DNA of 64,000 bases from Chondrus crispus (GCF_000350225.1 NW_005179321.1:1-64000); one strand, 5' to 3'; counted from the stretch's first letter, positions 1 to 11,484 are shown. Program-made: numbers and translations. The notes: generated from the sequence alone by a model not told the origin.

Positions 1-84
1 AACATACCCACACCATCACCTCACAGTATCAGAACAGCGGCACACGAGCCGCCAACAACACCACCAACCGCCGCGCGCAAACAA

Positions 85-690
85 ATGCACGAATGGCATC
101 TCAAGCTTGGGCACCTACGCCCCAGATCCATAGCAAAAATGGCCAAACATGGATTAATCCCATCCTACCGCGCACACTGCAAACCAACGCACCCAAGATA
201 TCCTGCTCCGGTTGTATCGATGGCAAGACGGCCGCCACACCCCACAAACGTGCGATGCATACGACCGCTGCAGGGCAAAGCCTGTCATCTGATGTTTGCG
301 GTCCTATATCACCACCATCCATGCAGAACAGCAAATACTTCATGACCATCCTGGATACAGCAACACGCTACCTAGTAGTAGCATTCCTCTCCACCCGCGC
401 CCAAGTACCCGCCAACCTCACCACAGCCATCGAGTCCATCGCCAGCTCAACAGGCAAATACCCGCTCATCGTAACAACCGACAATGCAAGGGAGTACACC
501 TCCAAATACGTACAACAGTTCCTATCTCAGCGAGGCATCACATTCAAGCCCTCCACTCCCTACACACCCCAGGAAAATTCACTCGCTGAGCGGATTAACA
601 GGACCATCATGAACTCAGCTCTCGCCGGTCTAACACACAGCCAGCTACCCCAGCGTATTGGGAAGACGCCGTACGCGATGCTGTATTCAA
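85..690 (+). pseudogene. copia gag-pre-integrase and integrase part
   Basis: Near the left end the translation has the HEWHLKLGHL start of a gag-pre-integrase zinc-binding segment. It is followed by an integrase core with FMTILDTATRYLVV, VTTDNAREYTS and the region TPYTPQENSLAERINRT, which is the Asp, Asp and Glu neighbourhood of the DDE active site in this family. The part belongs to the copia element that fills the left end of the window and is a fossil. Recognition of the family is secure; activity is not expected. Confidence 0.8.
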
Positions 691-847
691 GTACAATCTA
701 AGCTACCATCACGTAGTCCAAAACCTCCCACATACCCTCTGGCATGGTTCGCCGCCGGCGATCGCCAACCTCTTCATCTTTGGTCAACTCGGCTCGGTCC
801 CCATCCTCAAAATCCCCAAACACAAACCCCAAACACGCGCGCACACA

Positions 848-2611
848 GTGCGATACATGTACGGCATCGATGTCACACATATCAAAGTCTACAACCTGGC
901 TACACGCAACTACCAGACTGTACGTGCCAGCAACTTCACACCCTACACCAAGCGCAACGACCCAGCGCTCACTACAAGCGCTGCCTTCACCACCACACAA
1001 CGCCGCACATCCATCCCACTCACGATCACACCCGCGACACCTCCACCACGCACACGACAACAAGCGCGAAAATACCCTGACGCAACCGAGTGGGGCAAAG
1101 CACACAACGCAGAATTAGACCAGCTTGATCTCACGCAGGCAATCGACTGGGATCCATACAAACACCTACCGCCACGAAACGAAATCATCCCTATGACCAT
1201 GACATACAGATACAAACCAACCACCAACGACCCAACAGCAGTCACTAGGAAAACACGATGCTCAGTGCGCGGCGACCTCATGATTCCGGACATCCATTAC
1301 GACCCACTCAAAGTTGCCACATACATGACAGAAAAGTCAACCGTACGCATCATTTTCGCATTAGCCGCAGCGCACGACATGCACCTTGAACACTTCGACA
1401 TCACGGGTGCATATTTGCACGAAGCGTATGACCACACAACGCCGGTATATGTCTCGCAACCCAAACGGTTTGACGGTTCTTACAAGCACGAAGCTGCCGC
1501 AGGGCAGCTCATAGGCAACATATACGGCACTCCACCAGCCGCCCATACGTACTCAACCAAACTGTACCAACACCTCAAACAGCACGGATACACCCAAACC
1601 AAATCCGATCCTTCCCTATTCTTCAAGCGCATGCGCAACGACATCATTCTCATCGCAGTAAGTATGGACGACTTTTTGGCAGCTGCCAGCACCACAAAGC
1701 TGAATGACGAATTCTACAACACACTCCAAGTCAAATACAAAGTCAAAAGGCTTGGCAAGCCAACATCGTACCTCAATTGGAATATCTCATACACGCCACT
1801 AGGCATTCACGTCTGCCAGCGACAGCACATCCAGCACGTAGCGCAATACCTACACATGGAAGACGCCATACCACATCAAACGCCATACGCAGACGGTGCC
1901 AGCGTAGACCCACCGACACCGAAAGAAACTGCAGATGACAAAATCACCGCACCATATCGTGCAGCACTTGGTGAAATCCGCTACGTTGCGGACTGCAGCA
2001 GACCAGACATCAGTTACGCCACAGCAGCGCTAGCACGAGCAACACAATGTCCCACTCAACGCCACTGGAACTTCCTCAAAAGGACCGTCAGATACCTCAT
2101 CGGCACAAAGAATCACGGTTTACTGTTCCCACACCACAACACGGCACCCCTCCTCATAACATACGCTGACGCTGACTTTGGCAATGACCCCGTCTCAAGG
2201 AAATCCATCTCCGGTTCAGTATACCAAGTGCACGGCGCCACAGTGCACTGGCGTTCCAAGCAACAACCACTGGTATCCCAGTCCATGTGCGAGGCCGAGT
2301 ATATAGCAGCCGCCGAAACTGCTCAAGACACCGTCTGGCTCCGCAACATGTTCACAGAGCTGGGATACACACAAGAACAGCCCACCACCATGTGCATAGA
2401 CAATGCTGGAGCAATCACCATCGCGCGCAACACCGCACGGACAAAACGGCGCAAATGTATCGACATTCGCTACCACCTCCTGCAAGACCTCACACAACAC
2501 CAAGCGTTGTCCCTCAAACATGTGCCAAGTCGGCGCATGTACGCTGACATCATGACCAAACCACTGAAACCCGCACTGTTCGAAGAACACCGATCCAACC
2601 TTGGGATATAA
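848..2611 (+). pseudogene. copia reverse transcriptase and RNase H part
   Basis: A 587-codon frame covers the copia reverse transcriptase (for example FDITGAYLHEAY, then IRYVADCSRPDISYATAALAR at the RT-connection boundary) and the copia-type RNase H (YADADFGNDPVSRKSISG, CEAEYIAAAETAQDTVWLR, CIDIRYHLLQD). The end is the usual copia ending, with ADIMTKPL followed by a short tail and a stop 73 bp before the presumed 3' LTR. A long open stretch in this part suggests the element is not very old, although the element as a whole is broken. Confidence 0.85.
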
Positions 2612-2683
2612 CCAAGCAGCAAACAAGTCCACTTCCAACCAGACCCCACGCTCATTGACCCGCAAACCGCGCGTCAGGGGGAC

Positions 2684-2860
2684 TGTGATGACCCACAAAA
2701 TGAAGATCGTCGACGCGCGATTCACGGGCCAATCGCCCCATCCGCCCCAATGATACAGTAGCAGGTGATGACCCACAAGCCAGGCCACAGGCCAGGCCAC
2801 ACCAATTGCCGTAGGTAGCACCATCAGAACGGAATAAAAGCTCGCCGTCGCTCGGCCCAC
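2684..2860 (+). repeat. presumed copia 3' LTR (right end uncertain)
   Basis: It starts with TG directly after the purine run AGGGGGAC. A 14-bp string GTGATGACCCACAA occurs at 2,685 and again at 2,767. An AATAAA signal lies near 2,832. No second LTR is in the window, so the right border is inferred only from where the kinase-like translation begins. Confidence 0.5.
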
Positions 2861-3384
2861 TGGCGCGGGATGGGGGGAGGCACGAGGCTTTCTTCGTCAC
2901 ACGGAACAAGTGGACGACTGGATCATGCACCCAACGTTCAGCGAGACTATGTGCAAACACGATTTGTGCACTGAAGACCTACCTCGTATTGTTCGGAAGT
3001 TGTGCGCAGAGCTCGATGCGGGCAACATGCCGATGACGCTCGTACACGGCGACTTTGAGTATTACAATTGGGCTCACCGAGAGGCCGTTTCTACCGATGA
3101 AGGGATGTTTATCTTCGACTGGGAACGTGCGTGCATATCTCATTCTTTTTGCGACTTGCAGGCGCCGAATATATTGTCCGAGAAAGGTCTCCATCAGTAC
3201 TTGCAAGCGTGGGCGAATCCATCCGAGCAAAGCTCGGCAACTTCTCGAGATAGCAGCTACACTTGCTCCTGCTCTTCACATCAGTACTACAATGGGGAAA
3301 GTGCGAGCAGCTCCTCGGAATCATTTCTTGTATGAAATGATTCTGTGGACGAGTGTTCGTGCGTTACTTACTAGTGGAGTGTAG
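2860..3384 (+). pseudogene. APH/choline-kinase-like phosphotransferase, C-terminal half
   Basis: The translation carries the catalytic loop LVHGDFEYYNW (HGDxxxxN type) and the metal-binding FIFDWERA, about 35 residues apart, as in the aminoglycoside phosphotransferase/choline kinase fold. These enzymes move the ATP gamma-phosphate to a small hydroxyl substrate; which substrate cannot be told here. The reading is continuous to about 3,220 (LQAWANPSE), then the matching sequence (RQLLEIAATLAPAL to RALLTSGV, stop at 3,382-3,384) goes on in another frame, so there is one frameshift. The N-terminal lobe is absent: its place is taken by the copia LTR, which suggests that the insertion cut the gene. 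The first in-frame codons have no good ATG. This is a dead fragment of a host gene. Confidence 0.65.
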
Positions 3385-4404
3385 GGCTAATTGTGGGGTC
3401 TCTTATGTCGGAACGCAAACACGGATTACTGTATTTGTTCCGTTCTCGCAATTCCACTTGCTGCAAGAAGTTCTCGGACATCTTGTATAAACTATGTAAA
3501 CCCTCTCAACGACTTGATGCAGCGAACATCTTCTTCAGTGACGTCCCTCACTCGTCTGCGGGCCCGCAGCGGATATTTCTTCTAGCTTCGTGCATATACT
3601 ATCCTTGTTCTGGCGTATGCTCTCAGTGAGCTGCTAGCCAAAGAGGACGAGAGTCTGCTTCAAATTGTTCAGCTGTACGTGCCGATCTCGCACAGGGGCA
3701 CAGAAGCTTTAGTGGTTTTGTTAAATGTTTTGACAGATTTTCACTTACTTTTGAAAGTTTTCAGGAGAACTAGAAAATGTTGAAAAGCGGTTTTCCGGTC
3801 GACTCACTTGTGGGTTCTGTAGTGCAGTGACCTTGCATTGTACGCCTGGTCACCACCGTCGTCAGTCAATGCCCTTCTGGCAAAATGTAACGGCTAATTG
3901 CCAAATGCCAAAATCGAGGGTTATCATAACGTCTTTGTAGACAGGGCAACTTCCTCCCCCAAGGAATAAATCGTCTTAAAATCGGCAAGCCAATACCTGA
4001 CCAGTTTCTATATGGCCTGCAATGTAAACCACGAGTTCAGCCCTTTCATATGTCAGTCTTTGGAAATGGACATCCCTGTCAAAAGTTACAGGACAAGAAA
4101 TCAATCATCTCACTCGCCCCTCCATGAAATGCTGTGGCCTTGCGATGATAGCATACAACCGAATTTCAACACAATCGCAATTGCAGAGGTCGATCACATG
4201 CACAAACATACCGATTCTAATTCAACAATGCACTCCGACATCGAATACAAATGGTTATCTGCATTTTCGCTCTTACCCTTCCCCTTCCCGTTTCTTACAT
4301 AATAGGCATCGTTACTAAGGCCCCTCCATCTCTTGAGGACTATGGATATATGTAATCTCGCTCTTACACTTTTCCTTCTATTCTAAACTTCACGAAACCA
4401 TAAA
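3385..4404. other. no recognisable gene
   Basis: Only short frames without recognisable motifs are present on either strand. The base composition is moderate and I see no repeats of note. It may hold the 3' flank of the kinase relic and of the minus-strand gene that ends at 4,405. Confidence 0.6.
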
Positions 4405-7400
4405 CTAAACATGGAAGCTACCTTCTGAACCAGAGCTGTTATTATCTTCACGGAAAGTAAATTCAATCTCGCTTTCAAAGAAAGAGCAGTCCGACTTCTC
4501 GCTAACAGCGTCTTGGCTTCGATCTGATTCTTCGACCGCAGTTTCCAATTCCTCTATACGACTACCGGCAGCGGGCAATAACCTCTCATGAACAACATTT
4601 TCTATGCAATCTCGATCCCCTTTCCCTTCTCCGCCCGTGCTTTCGCAAACGGAGTTCTTATAGTCTTGTGGGTTGGATTCAAAGGCCCCCGTCATTCTTG
4701 GCAGAAGGCCATTTCGACGGATATCTGATCTGCATTTGCATCTGGCGCCACAGAATGTTTTGCTTCTCTTACATGAGCATCGTCTTGTATCACAACATTT
4801 AACTGCATTCACACTCCCACAGGAGCAGGTGCTGTTGATCTCAGATAAAAACATTTGTGTGCCCGAAACCTCTTCGCATTAAACAGTAACATCTTGCCAT
4901 CACTAAGGTATCCCATTGTCTCATCGCAATCCACAATGAGCCGAATGGTAAGCGTTTTTCCCCAGTATTTCAATATATTAAAAATATAGCGCGGCGATAG
5001 AGTAGGTCTAAATCTTCGTCCTGCGGTAACAGCTTGCTTGTAGATATTACTGCCGGACTGCAAACAATGAGCTTCCGAACCTGCAGACGCCACTCTGAAG
5101 ACATAACCGGATGTGCGTTGAGTTCATGCCGAATTACCCCTTTAGGCTGCACCGTTTGTAGAAATGTATGGTAAAGCAGCGATAAAACCGATTCCTTGGT
5201 GCTCAGGTCTCCAATAGTTCCATGCCATCGCAAATAGGTGTAAACCAAACGCTCCGTAGTTGCCCCTTCAATAGAGTGATTGAAGTCGTTTCCCTGAATA
5301 CAGCACAGCCGAGCAAGTGCAAGAGGGTCTATTCCATTTGCTTGGATACTTGGCAAAAGTGAATTGATATCCCAGTACTTTCCCTTGCCTTTCACAAGAG
5401 TGTTTTGTGGAACATTATTGTTGGATAAAACATGGGTCATCAGTGCGAGCGTTATACTATCTGAGTCGGAAGAGTCTTGCAAACAAACAATCGGGCTCTT
5501 CATGGTCGCAAAAAACGTGCATTGGTACATCTGATACTGCATGCGCATTTCTCCCTCCCCATGACAACTGTCCATGACTGGCCTCCTCCCCATTTTGACA
5601 ACACAAGAATTGTCATAAGTGTTACCAGAAATATCCAACGCAGAGGAGAGACATGTATTTTCAGAAATGCTATTTCCGCCCCTCGATTGAATTGACGCAC
5701 TCCGTGTCCATCCCGGATGCGTTTCGAAGTCTTGCCTCGAGTTAGGAATATTGTCTTCAAATTTGTTATATATTATAGCCACAGGGTATCCGTCTTCTTC
5801 ATCCGCTGGAATGACAGAGAAATCCAGTTCTAGTCTATCTTTAACAAACTTAGCATCAGGCGTAACTTGTAGGAGTACTCCTGACAAAACAATTTCAGCT
5901 CTGCAGTTCGTTAGCAGTAGCTGCTTAACACTCTCATTAAGTGCTTGTGCACCCACAGCAGCTGTTAGTTGGGACTTAAAAGTACGGTCCCCGAGGCACG
6001 ACTTCCAATTTTTAGGTGGGGGCTTACAACGTACAAAAATCCGTCCTTTTGATGTGGAAGCCACTTCAGTTTCATCAGCAATTTCAGCACGGAATCTTTC
6101 ATCGCGATTATTTTGCGTGCCCCTCTTCTGCACAACAACCCATGGTCCAAAGTCGCAATGCAGGTCAAGGCGCCTTAGATCGTCAATATTGTTACGTATA
6201 ACCCCAGAAATTGCTGCTGAGCACACTTTTCTACATGCGCGTGGCATGTTGGAGCTTGTTCAAAGTCCAAAGATGAGTGAACTGCATTCATTAAATCAAT
6301 GGCATAAATTGTCTCCGGTCTCCGGTCCGAGCCCGTAGTTCTTCCTCGTATATCCATAATACATAAACGTTTCTCCCCTTTCGTATAAATGTTCCTGTAT
6401 GACGGTCCAAAATATTGCTTTTTGGGGCTTCCGGGGTCCCTCTCCGAATGTATCCATCAAAGCCTCCGGGAAGGGACTCATTAGATCGACGTACTTATCT
6501 AAAAAAAGCAACTCGAGAATTGGCATTTAACTTTTTTTAGCAGTCACATTCGCACCTGCCAACACTGAAAGAATATTTCGGATCTCAACAGATCTATCAC
6601 GCCAGGCATTCATGACTGCAGTAGTTTTTCGACCTCGATGCTTCACGGCCTTTTTCTTTGCATCATCTGAACATGTTTTGTCTTGAACGCTTCCGTGAAG
6701 TGCTCCAACTTTGTAATGCGATTTTTATGTGCATTTTTCACAGCCTCTACATTGGTCCTTTGCCTCAGTTCAGGAATAAGGCACACTCCCGTTTTGTCCA
6801 CGTTTTCGATTCCAATTTTTGTCATTGACAGAAGCTGATCATGCTGACCTTTCGTAACAGAGACGTAGGGAGTTTCCGTAACATTCGTTAAAAATTCCAT
6901 GCCGCAATGATCAGACTCCAACTACGGGACTCGGATGTCAGTTCCGCACAAATGGACATACATTCGATACGATCCCTGACACAACTTCTTTTCAAAATTG
7001 GTCGGAACCCACTTCCAGACTCGTTGAGAGTGATGTGCGGCTTTCCGCTCTGAATTGTATGCCTTCAGCAAATGTGGTGCAGTGTAGAAGCTGATTCGCA
7101 GTTCTTGAGTGTCTTCTGCCTTTCATTACCCTCTGTTAGCCCTATCGATACTTCTAAGGTTTCATCGCGTTCTGTGTTGCCGAAAGGATTTGATCCACCA
7201 AGATTTGTGCTCACAAAAGAAGCATCCACCATGGCACGCACAACTGCAGGCGGAGCACATGAGTACTCCCGAAGTAGATATAATAGGACTTTGTGGTAGT
7301 TGTGCTTATTTGTGCACAACAATGCGGGTTCTAGTGATATAGCCAAAGAAGTTCGTTCTTTTATCTGCCCGGCTCGTGACACATAGTGGCACATCAAAGT

Positions 7401-7592
7401 TGGAACTACGATGCCGATGAACAAGTCCTTCGCAAAATGTTTAAATACTTTTTGCCCTTGCTGTCCTGATCGTTTCTCGATTGCGGTGAGGATATTCTGA
7501 CCAATCTTGGTAATTATTTGACCGGGAAAGTCCTCTTGCAGTCGTACTGTGTTCCGGGCAACCGTGGCCATTTGGAGCAAGCAGATATTCAT
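4405..7592 (-). pseudogene. decayed multidomain gene: E-rich transposase-like domain, XPG/FEN1-like part, CXC cysteine cluster
   Basis: Read from 7,592 downwards, several frames together follow one protein plan. At 7,592-7,065 a segment has HNYHKVLLYLLREY, then about 25 residues later ASFVSTNLGGSNPF and ERDETLE. At 6,247-4,970 a 425-residue frame has PIVCLQDSSDSDSITLAL, then KYWDINSLL and CCIQGNDFNHSIEG, which resembles the Asp-rich and G-x-D motifs of XPG/FEN1-like nucleases. At 4,854-4,405 comes a cysteine cluster (CSCG, CCDTRRCSCKRS, CGARCKC) like a CXC or tesmin-type zinc-binding region, followed by an acidic Ser/Glu-rich tail. I recall this order from large uncharacterised, often transposon-like proteins of cnidarians and fungi, but cannot name the family with certainty. 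The reading moves between at least five frames, so it is dead. The function is unknown. Confidence 0.5.
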
Positions 7593-7604
7593 TCTCTGCT
7601 CTCT

Positions 7605-8165
7605 ATCGACGCCGCCGCCTCTGGACTTACGTCCAGGCCTTCTACGATCAAGAATACAAAAGCCGGGAGGGGCGCATTTGCCACTCGCACTTTCCATCTC
7701 GGAGACACTATATGCCGCTACTTTGGAACCATTGTGTATCCCGAACTTGGAAGGTGGCAGGCTGTCACTAAGACGCACCGGGATGGAGTCCTCGGGGTTA
7801 CTGTGGAATGATTCAAAACCTATGCACCACAGAAAACGACTGCAGGGAATAATTTCAGGGCTGTTACTGAGCTGCTGAACGGGAAAAAGGCAATAAGCTT
7901 CGTTCCAGCTACGTTTTGCGTGGGAGCTTACGTTAAAGACTCCGAGTACTGGAAAGACGATGAGGTGAGTGAACAGTTGGAAAAAGGCACACTGGCAAGG
8001 GCCCGACTGCAGAACTACCTCCTCTTGCTTCGGAACAACTTTTTCAAAACGCCACAGAAAATTATTGCCTCGGACGTCGCTTATCTTGATGGATGCCACG
8101 TCATGAACGCCGGGCAGGATTTGCTTACTCTGTACTGTGCCTACGGGCGAGATCCGGAGAGTTGA
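7605..8165 (+). pseudogene. SET-domain protein fragment
   Basis: The translation has STIKNTKAGRGAFATRTF followed by HLGDTICRYFGTIV, the typical SET start (GrGlfA, Gd.i..Y.G.i). About 150 residues later it has NAGQDLLTLYCAYG, matching the C-terminal GeELt.dYG strand. SET proteins are lysine methyltransferases of histones or other proteins. The middle lacks a visible NHxxxPN motif, so the copy is either divergent or inactive. One in-frame TGA lies near 7,810, between the two conserved parts. The 5' side runs into the start of the oppositely directed gene, so the true N terminus is missing. Confidence that this is SET-derived is moderate. Confidence 0.5.
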
Positions 8166-8239
8166 CATGCACATGAAACACATGGAGAAGCACGAAGGGA
8201 CCTTCGTTATACCAAGAATAAGTCGACCCTTCGAGTGCG

Positions 8240-9330
8240 CGGATATGAGGTACATTCAAAGATCAATGTCATTTGGACTATTTTACAAACGATCTGAGAA
8301 GTTTATGCCCGGTTGTTTATGGATTCTCGGACGCCGACTGGAGTGGTGAAAGTGATAAAAGAAAGTCAACAAGTGGAAATGTTTTGCAGGTGCATACTGG
8401 TACCGTCAGTTGGATGAGAAGAAGCAGACGTGCACGGCACTGTCATCGACAGAAGATGAATACATCGCGCTATCGCATTGCGCAAAAGAAGCTAGATGGA
8501 TGCGTCAAATATTGAGTGAGTTGAAGTATAAATCTGAAAACCCAACTGCCATCTATGAGGACAACACGGGAACTACAAGCTGGGAATGCAAGCAAAAACG
8601 TACAAAACACATTGAGGTTAAATATCACTTTGTACAAGAGTTGGTCGAGAGAAAAGTGATAACTTTGCAGTATTGTCCGCCTTCAGGAATGATTGCAGAC
8701 GTCATGATGAAAGATTTTCCACAGACACGCTTTGAGTACTTGCGTGATTATTTGGGTGTGATATCATTTGGCAAGGAAGGGAATGTTGGAAGTGCCAAAT
8801 AATTTACAAGACTTGTCAAATGTCAGATAATAATCAGCACTGCCCTGAACACTCCGCAAATAATTATCCTTCCTCTCTATGACACGAAACTAGTTTGGCT
8901 CCGATACTTGTTCCTTTACAAACATGGAAGTCATAGTAGTTTACATACAAGAGTAGCAACAAATAACAGAAGGGAGAAAAGGCCACAATCCCACATTCTT
9001 CAGCACTCCTAAGCAACTCTTAACAGAATACTGTAAAGACAACAGCATCATCAGCCTGCTCAGCCCTGACCATCTTCTGACACTTGATGCATAATGCAAA
9101 GACGGGCAACTATTTTGTGCTCGTAGAGGGTTGTTGCCATGTGTGAGACATGTCCAGGTGGCAATGTTCTCACCGCAGCAAGCAGCATGTGACTTGTAGG
9201 TAAAAAATGAAGAGATACCACGGCAACCTACCGTACCCAAATGGACGGTGCACTTTGCACTGTTAAGATACGATACTCTCCGTATTGATTTATGTCCGCA
9301 TAGTGAACTTATTTCTAACACGTACATTAA
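8240..9330 (+). mobile_element. second copia remnant: RNase H end and start of its 3' LTR
   Basis: Between 8,240 and 8,800 the translation shows the copia RNase H landmarks YGFSDADWSGESDKRKSTSG, SSTEDEYIALSHCAKEARWM and KHIEVKYHFVQELVE. A purine run (AAGGAAGGGAA) ends at 8,783 and is followed by TGTTGGAAGTGCC, a usual copia LTR beginning. The right LTR end is not visible; 9,330 is a guess. The sequence differs from the copia element at the left edge of the window, so it is a separate family. It is an old fossil, strongly 5'-truncated, with about three breaks. Confidence 0.7.
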
Positions 9331-9384
9331 CATTGGAGTATCGAAAGAAACGCGCGGGTCCCACAGCCGTCATCTTTACTTAGC

Positions 9385-10731
9385 ATGACGGGAATTAAAA
9401 AGAAGTGCACGACCAACCGATCAACTGCCAAGGAGACAGGAGAGGCAAGACTTGCGCAAACAGGAATCCTCCCGTTAGCACGCCTTCCGTTTCCGCCACT
9501 GACAACACAGAACATATCGAAGCCTTTGCCTAACACAGTTAAGTTCTTCTACACAGACTGCTCCAGGACCGATGAGGACACAGCGCGTTTAAAAAAGGCT
9601 GAGGAACTTTTATCCAGACTACGAAACTGTGATGTGGAACTGTGGACGGACGGATCTGTTGGAACGCCGGACACCCCGTACCCCAAAGACCAGCCCTGGT
9701 CGCTCTCTGTGCGATGGGAAGAGAAATGGTACACAGCAACCTTAACGCCTATGCAACCAGACCTCGAAGGCCTTCTCTGCGTCACGACGTATCGCGCTCT
9801 TCACGGCGCCATACCATCTCATGTGCTTTACTACGACGACACGGATGTTCACGCTGTACACTTTGACCCGCAGGCAGACCGAACCTACGTCGTTGATGAG
9901 GACGGAGACAGGCTGGTTTGCCAAATCTCCGAATTCCACAATGTGGGCGGAAGCGGATATGTCATAACGGACCACAGATCGGGTTCCACGGAACAGCACA
10001 AAGCGCCAGGGGGAGTTATATGCACCTCATTCTCCGCGGAACTCAGAGCCGCAATCGGTGCATTTGGCCAGGTTTTGCGAAACCCGACCGAAAATACGCA
10101 CCACCGATGGATAGTGCACTGCCAAGGAATATGCAAGGCTCTCTCAGGGTGTGGAAGACAAGATAACGCTCCACTGTACGAACTACCGCAAATGACCACG
10201 ACACTCACTCGTGATCCCAGCTGTTCTCTTGACATCGTATGGATCAGATCCCATTGTGGGCTGCAAGGCAACGACCAAGCCGACAAGTTAGCGAAGCTGG
10301 CGCTCCAATCGCTACTGTGCGAACAACTCACGGTCGCTGTCGAATTTCACGACGCCAAAGCGGCAATTCGTCGAGCAAGGAGGACGGCCGCCAACTATGT
10401 TGACGCGCTCCCTGACAACATGCAAGGTAATTGGACGAGAAGAAAGGCGCGGGTCATCCAAAACCAGATGTATACCGGATTCTGTGCCCTATTCCAACCA
10501 TTGAGGGCCATTCTTAAGCTAGGAAACAGAACCTGCCGGCTCTGTGACGCAGAAGACACAGTCTCTCATTTTTTCACATGTGGCGCTCGCTCAGCACGGA
10601 GGAGAGCTCACTTTACAGACAGAGAAGAATGGAGAGCTAGAATACTTCGAAAACCGCTTCAGATACTGGGGTACTTAGTTGGGGAAAGAGAGCCCGAACT
10701 AAAAGGGCTTTCCGGGTTAGAGAGGAATTAA
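9385..10731 (+). CDS. RNase H/zinc-knuckle protein of LINE type, without RT
   Basis: An intact 448-residue frame with an ATG start. RNase H motifs: WTDGS (Asp89), SAEL (Glu219) and IRSHCGLQGNDQADKLAK (His290, Asp300). It ends with a CX2CX7HX3C zinc motif (Cys383, Cys386, His394, Cys398), as found after RNase H in LINE ORF2 proteins. RNase H would cut RNA in RNA:DNA hybrids. Two oddities: the third acidic residue (normally in tDSq) reads HCQ at 245-247, and about 95 residues are inserted between WTDGSV and the next strand (GGSGYVI, 188-194). No reverse transcriptase precedes it; upstream is a copia relic. It is either a 5'-truncated LINE tail that stayed open by chance or a stand-alone, perhaps domesticated, gene. 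The open length favours recent use. Confidence 0.7.
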   Translation: MTGIKKKCTTNRSTAKETGEARLAQTGILPLARLPFPPLTTQNISKPLPNTVKFFYTDCSRTDEDTARLKKAEELLSRLRNCDVELWTDGSVGTPDTPYPKDQPWSLSVRWEEKWYTATLTPMQPDLEGLLCVTTYRALHGAIPSHVLYYDDTDVHAVHFDPQADRTYVVDEDGDRLVCQISEFHNVGGSGYVITDHRSGSTEQHKAPGGVICTSFSAELRAAIGAFGQVLRNPTENTHHRWIVHCQGICKALSGCGRQDNAPLYELPQMTTTLTRDPSCSLDIVWIRSHCGLQGNDQADKLAKLALQSLLCEQLTVAVEFHDAKAAIRRARRTAANYVDALPDNMQGNWTRRKARVIQNQMYTGFCALFQPLRAILKLGNRTCRLCDAEDTVSHFFTCGARSARRRAHFTDREEWRARILRKPLQILGYLVGEREPELKGLSGLERN

Positions 10732-11139
10732 CTCTAGGCCCTCACAAAAAAACATCGGAGTACACGTGGATCTGAGAAATTAATGAAGAAGTTGCCGTAA
10801 AAGGCACTGATATTCCGCAGAAAGGCAGGAATCGTCGTTTTCTGATAGCCTTAGATTGCATGGGTGAAGTTTGGTATGGAAACAAGACAATTTTGTCTGA
10901 ATAGGCATTGATACTGGTTCTCATCGCTTTTATTTGAAACTAAAAGGGGATACATCGCGATGCCCACACACACTGCCAACTCAAGATACCCTTCGCCGGT
11001 AAATTCACGAGCAACTACACTTCATGAAAGAGACTTGAAATTGTTTTGCAATGTATTGGCCTTGAGACTGAAACAGCTGTCGTCGACTTCCAGACAAACA
11101 ACGAATTTGATAATCCCATTCTGACCCCTTGAGTCCATT
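10732..11139. other. no recognisable gene
   Basis: Short AT-leaning stretch between the RNase H frame and the convergent small gene. It should hold the two 3' ends. I see no repeat or conserved motif. Confidence 0.6.
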
Positions 11140-11484
11140 CTAACAACTGCACTCTAGGTGGTGCGGGTAGCTCAGCGAGCAGTCCTGATGATGACGATGG
11201 CAGCACCACCATCCGTGATACGGATAACTATGGAACCTGTAACGAGAGAGTCGGCAATGTACGATATAGGGATACCTCCTGCATTGCCTTCTAGGACGGT
11301 TACTGGTTACGTAGCAACGGCACGGATATTGGGCAATAGATATTTGTTTTTCTGCAACTTCCATTTCCTCCGCGTCATCTTGATGAATGGAGATGTCTTC
11401 CTCGACGCGCTTGTCATTCACAGCAAAGGCGACTGTGGCCAGGACCAGGAGGGCCAAGAGAAAGCATGTGCGGCGATTACACAT
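11140..11484 (-). CDS. small secreted Cys/His/Tyr-rich protein
   Basis: A 114-residue frame starting at ATG 11,484. Residues 1-22 form a clear signal peptide: a basic start (MCNRR) and a hydrophobic core LLALLVLATVAFAV with an AFA cleavage-type end. An acidic stretch (VEEDISIHQDDAEEMEVAE) follows, which could be a propeptide. The last 60 residues hold nine cysteines (single ones, CRC, WWCC, CSC) and many His, Tyr and Arg residues. The layout is signal, acidic pro-region, then basic Cys-rich core, as in many small secreted defence or metal-binding peptides, but I do not recognise a family. A TATA box 114 bp upstream and intact coding support a real gene, probably expressed. The odd cysteine count allows dimer formation. 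Confidence 0.65.
   Translation of the reverse strand: MCNRRTCFLLALLVLATVAFAVNDKRVEEDISIHQDDAEEMEVAEKQISIAQYPCRCYVTSNRPRRQCRRYPYIVHCRLSRYRFHSYPYHGWWCCHRHHQDCSLSYPHHLECSC

Larger units (their letters stand above)
1..2860 (+). mobile_element. Ty1/copia LTR retrotransposon, 5' part outside the window
   Basis: The order of parts is that of copia elements: a gag-pre-integrase segment with the HLKLGH motif, the integrase core, then reverse transcriptase and RNase H. This order (integrase before RT) separates copia from gypsy. The window opens inside the element, so the 5' LTR, gag and protease are not seen. A polypurine run (AGGGGGAC) ends at 2,683 and the 3' LTR appears to begin with TGTGATGACC at 2,684. 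The element is a fossil, broken in about two places. Its right end is uncertain because the following sequence already reads as a kinase-like gene fragment. Confidence 0.85.
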
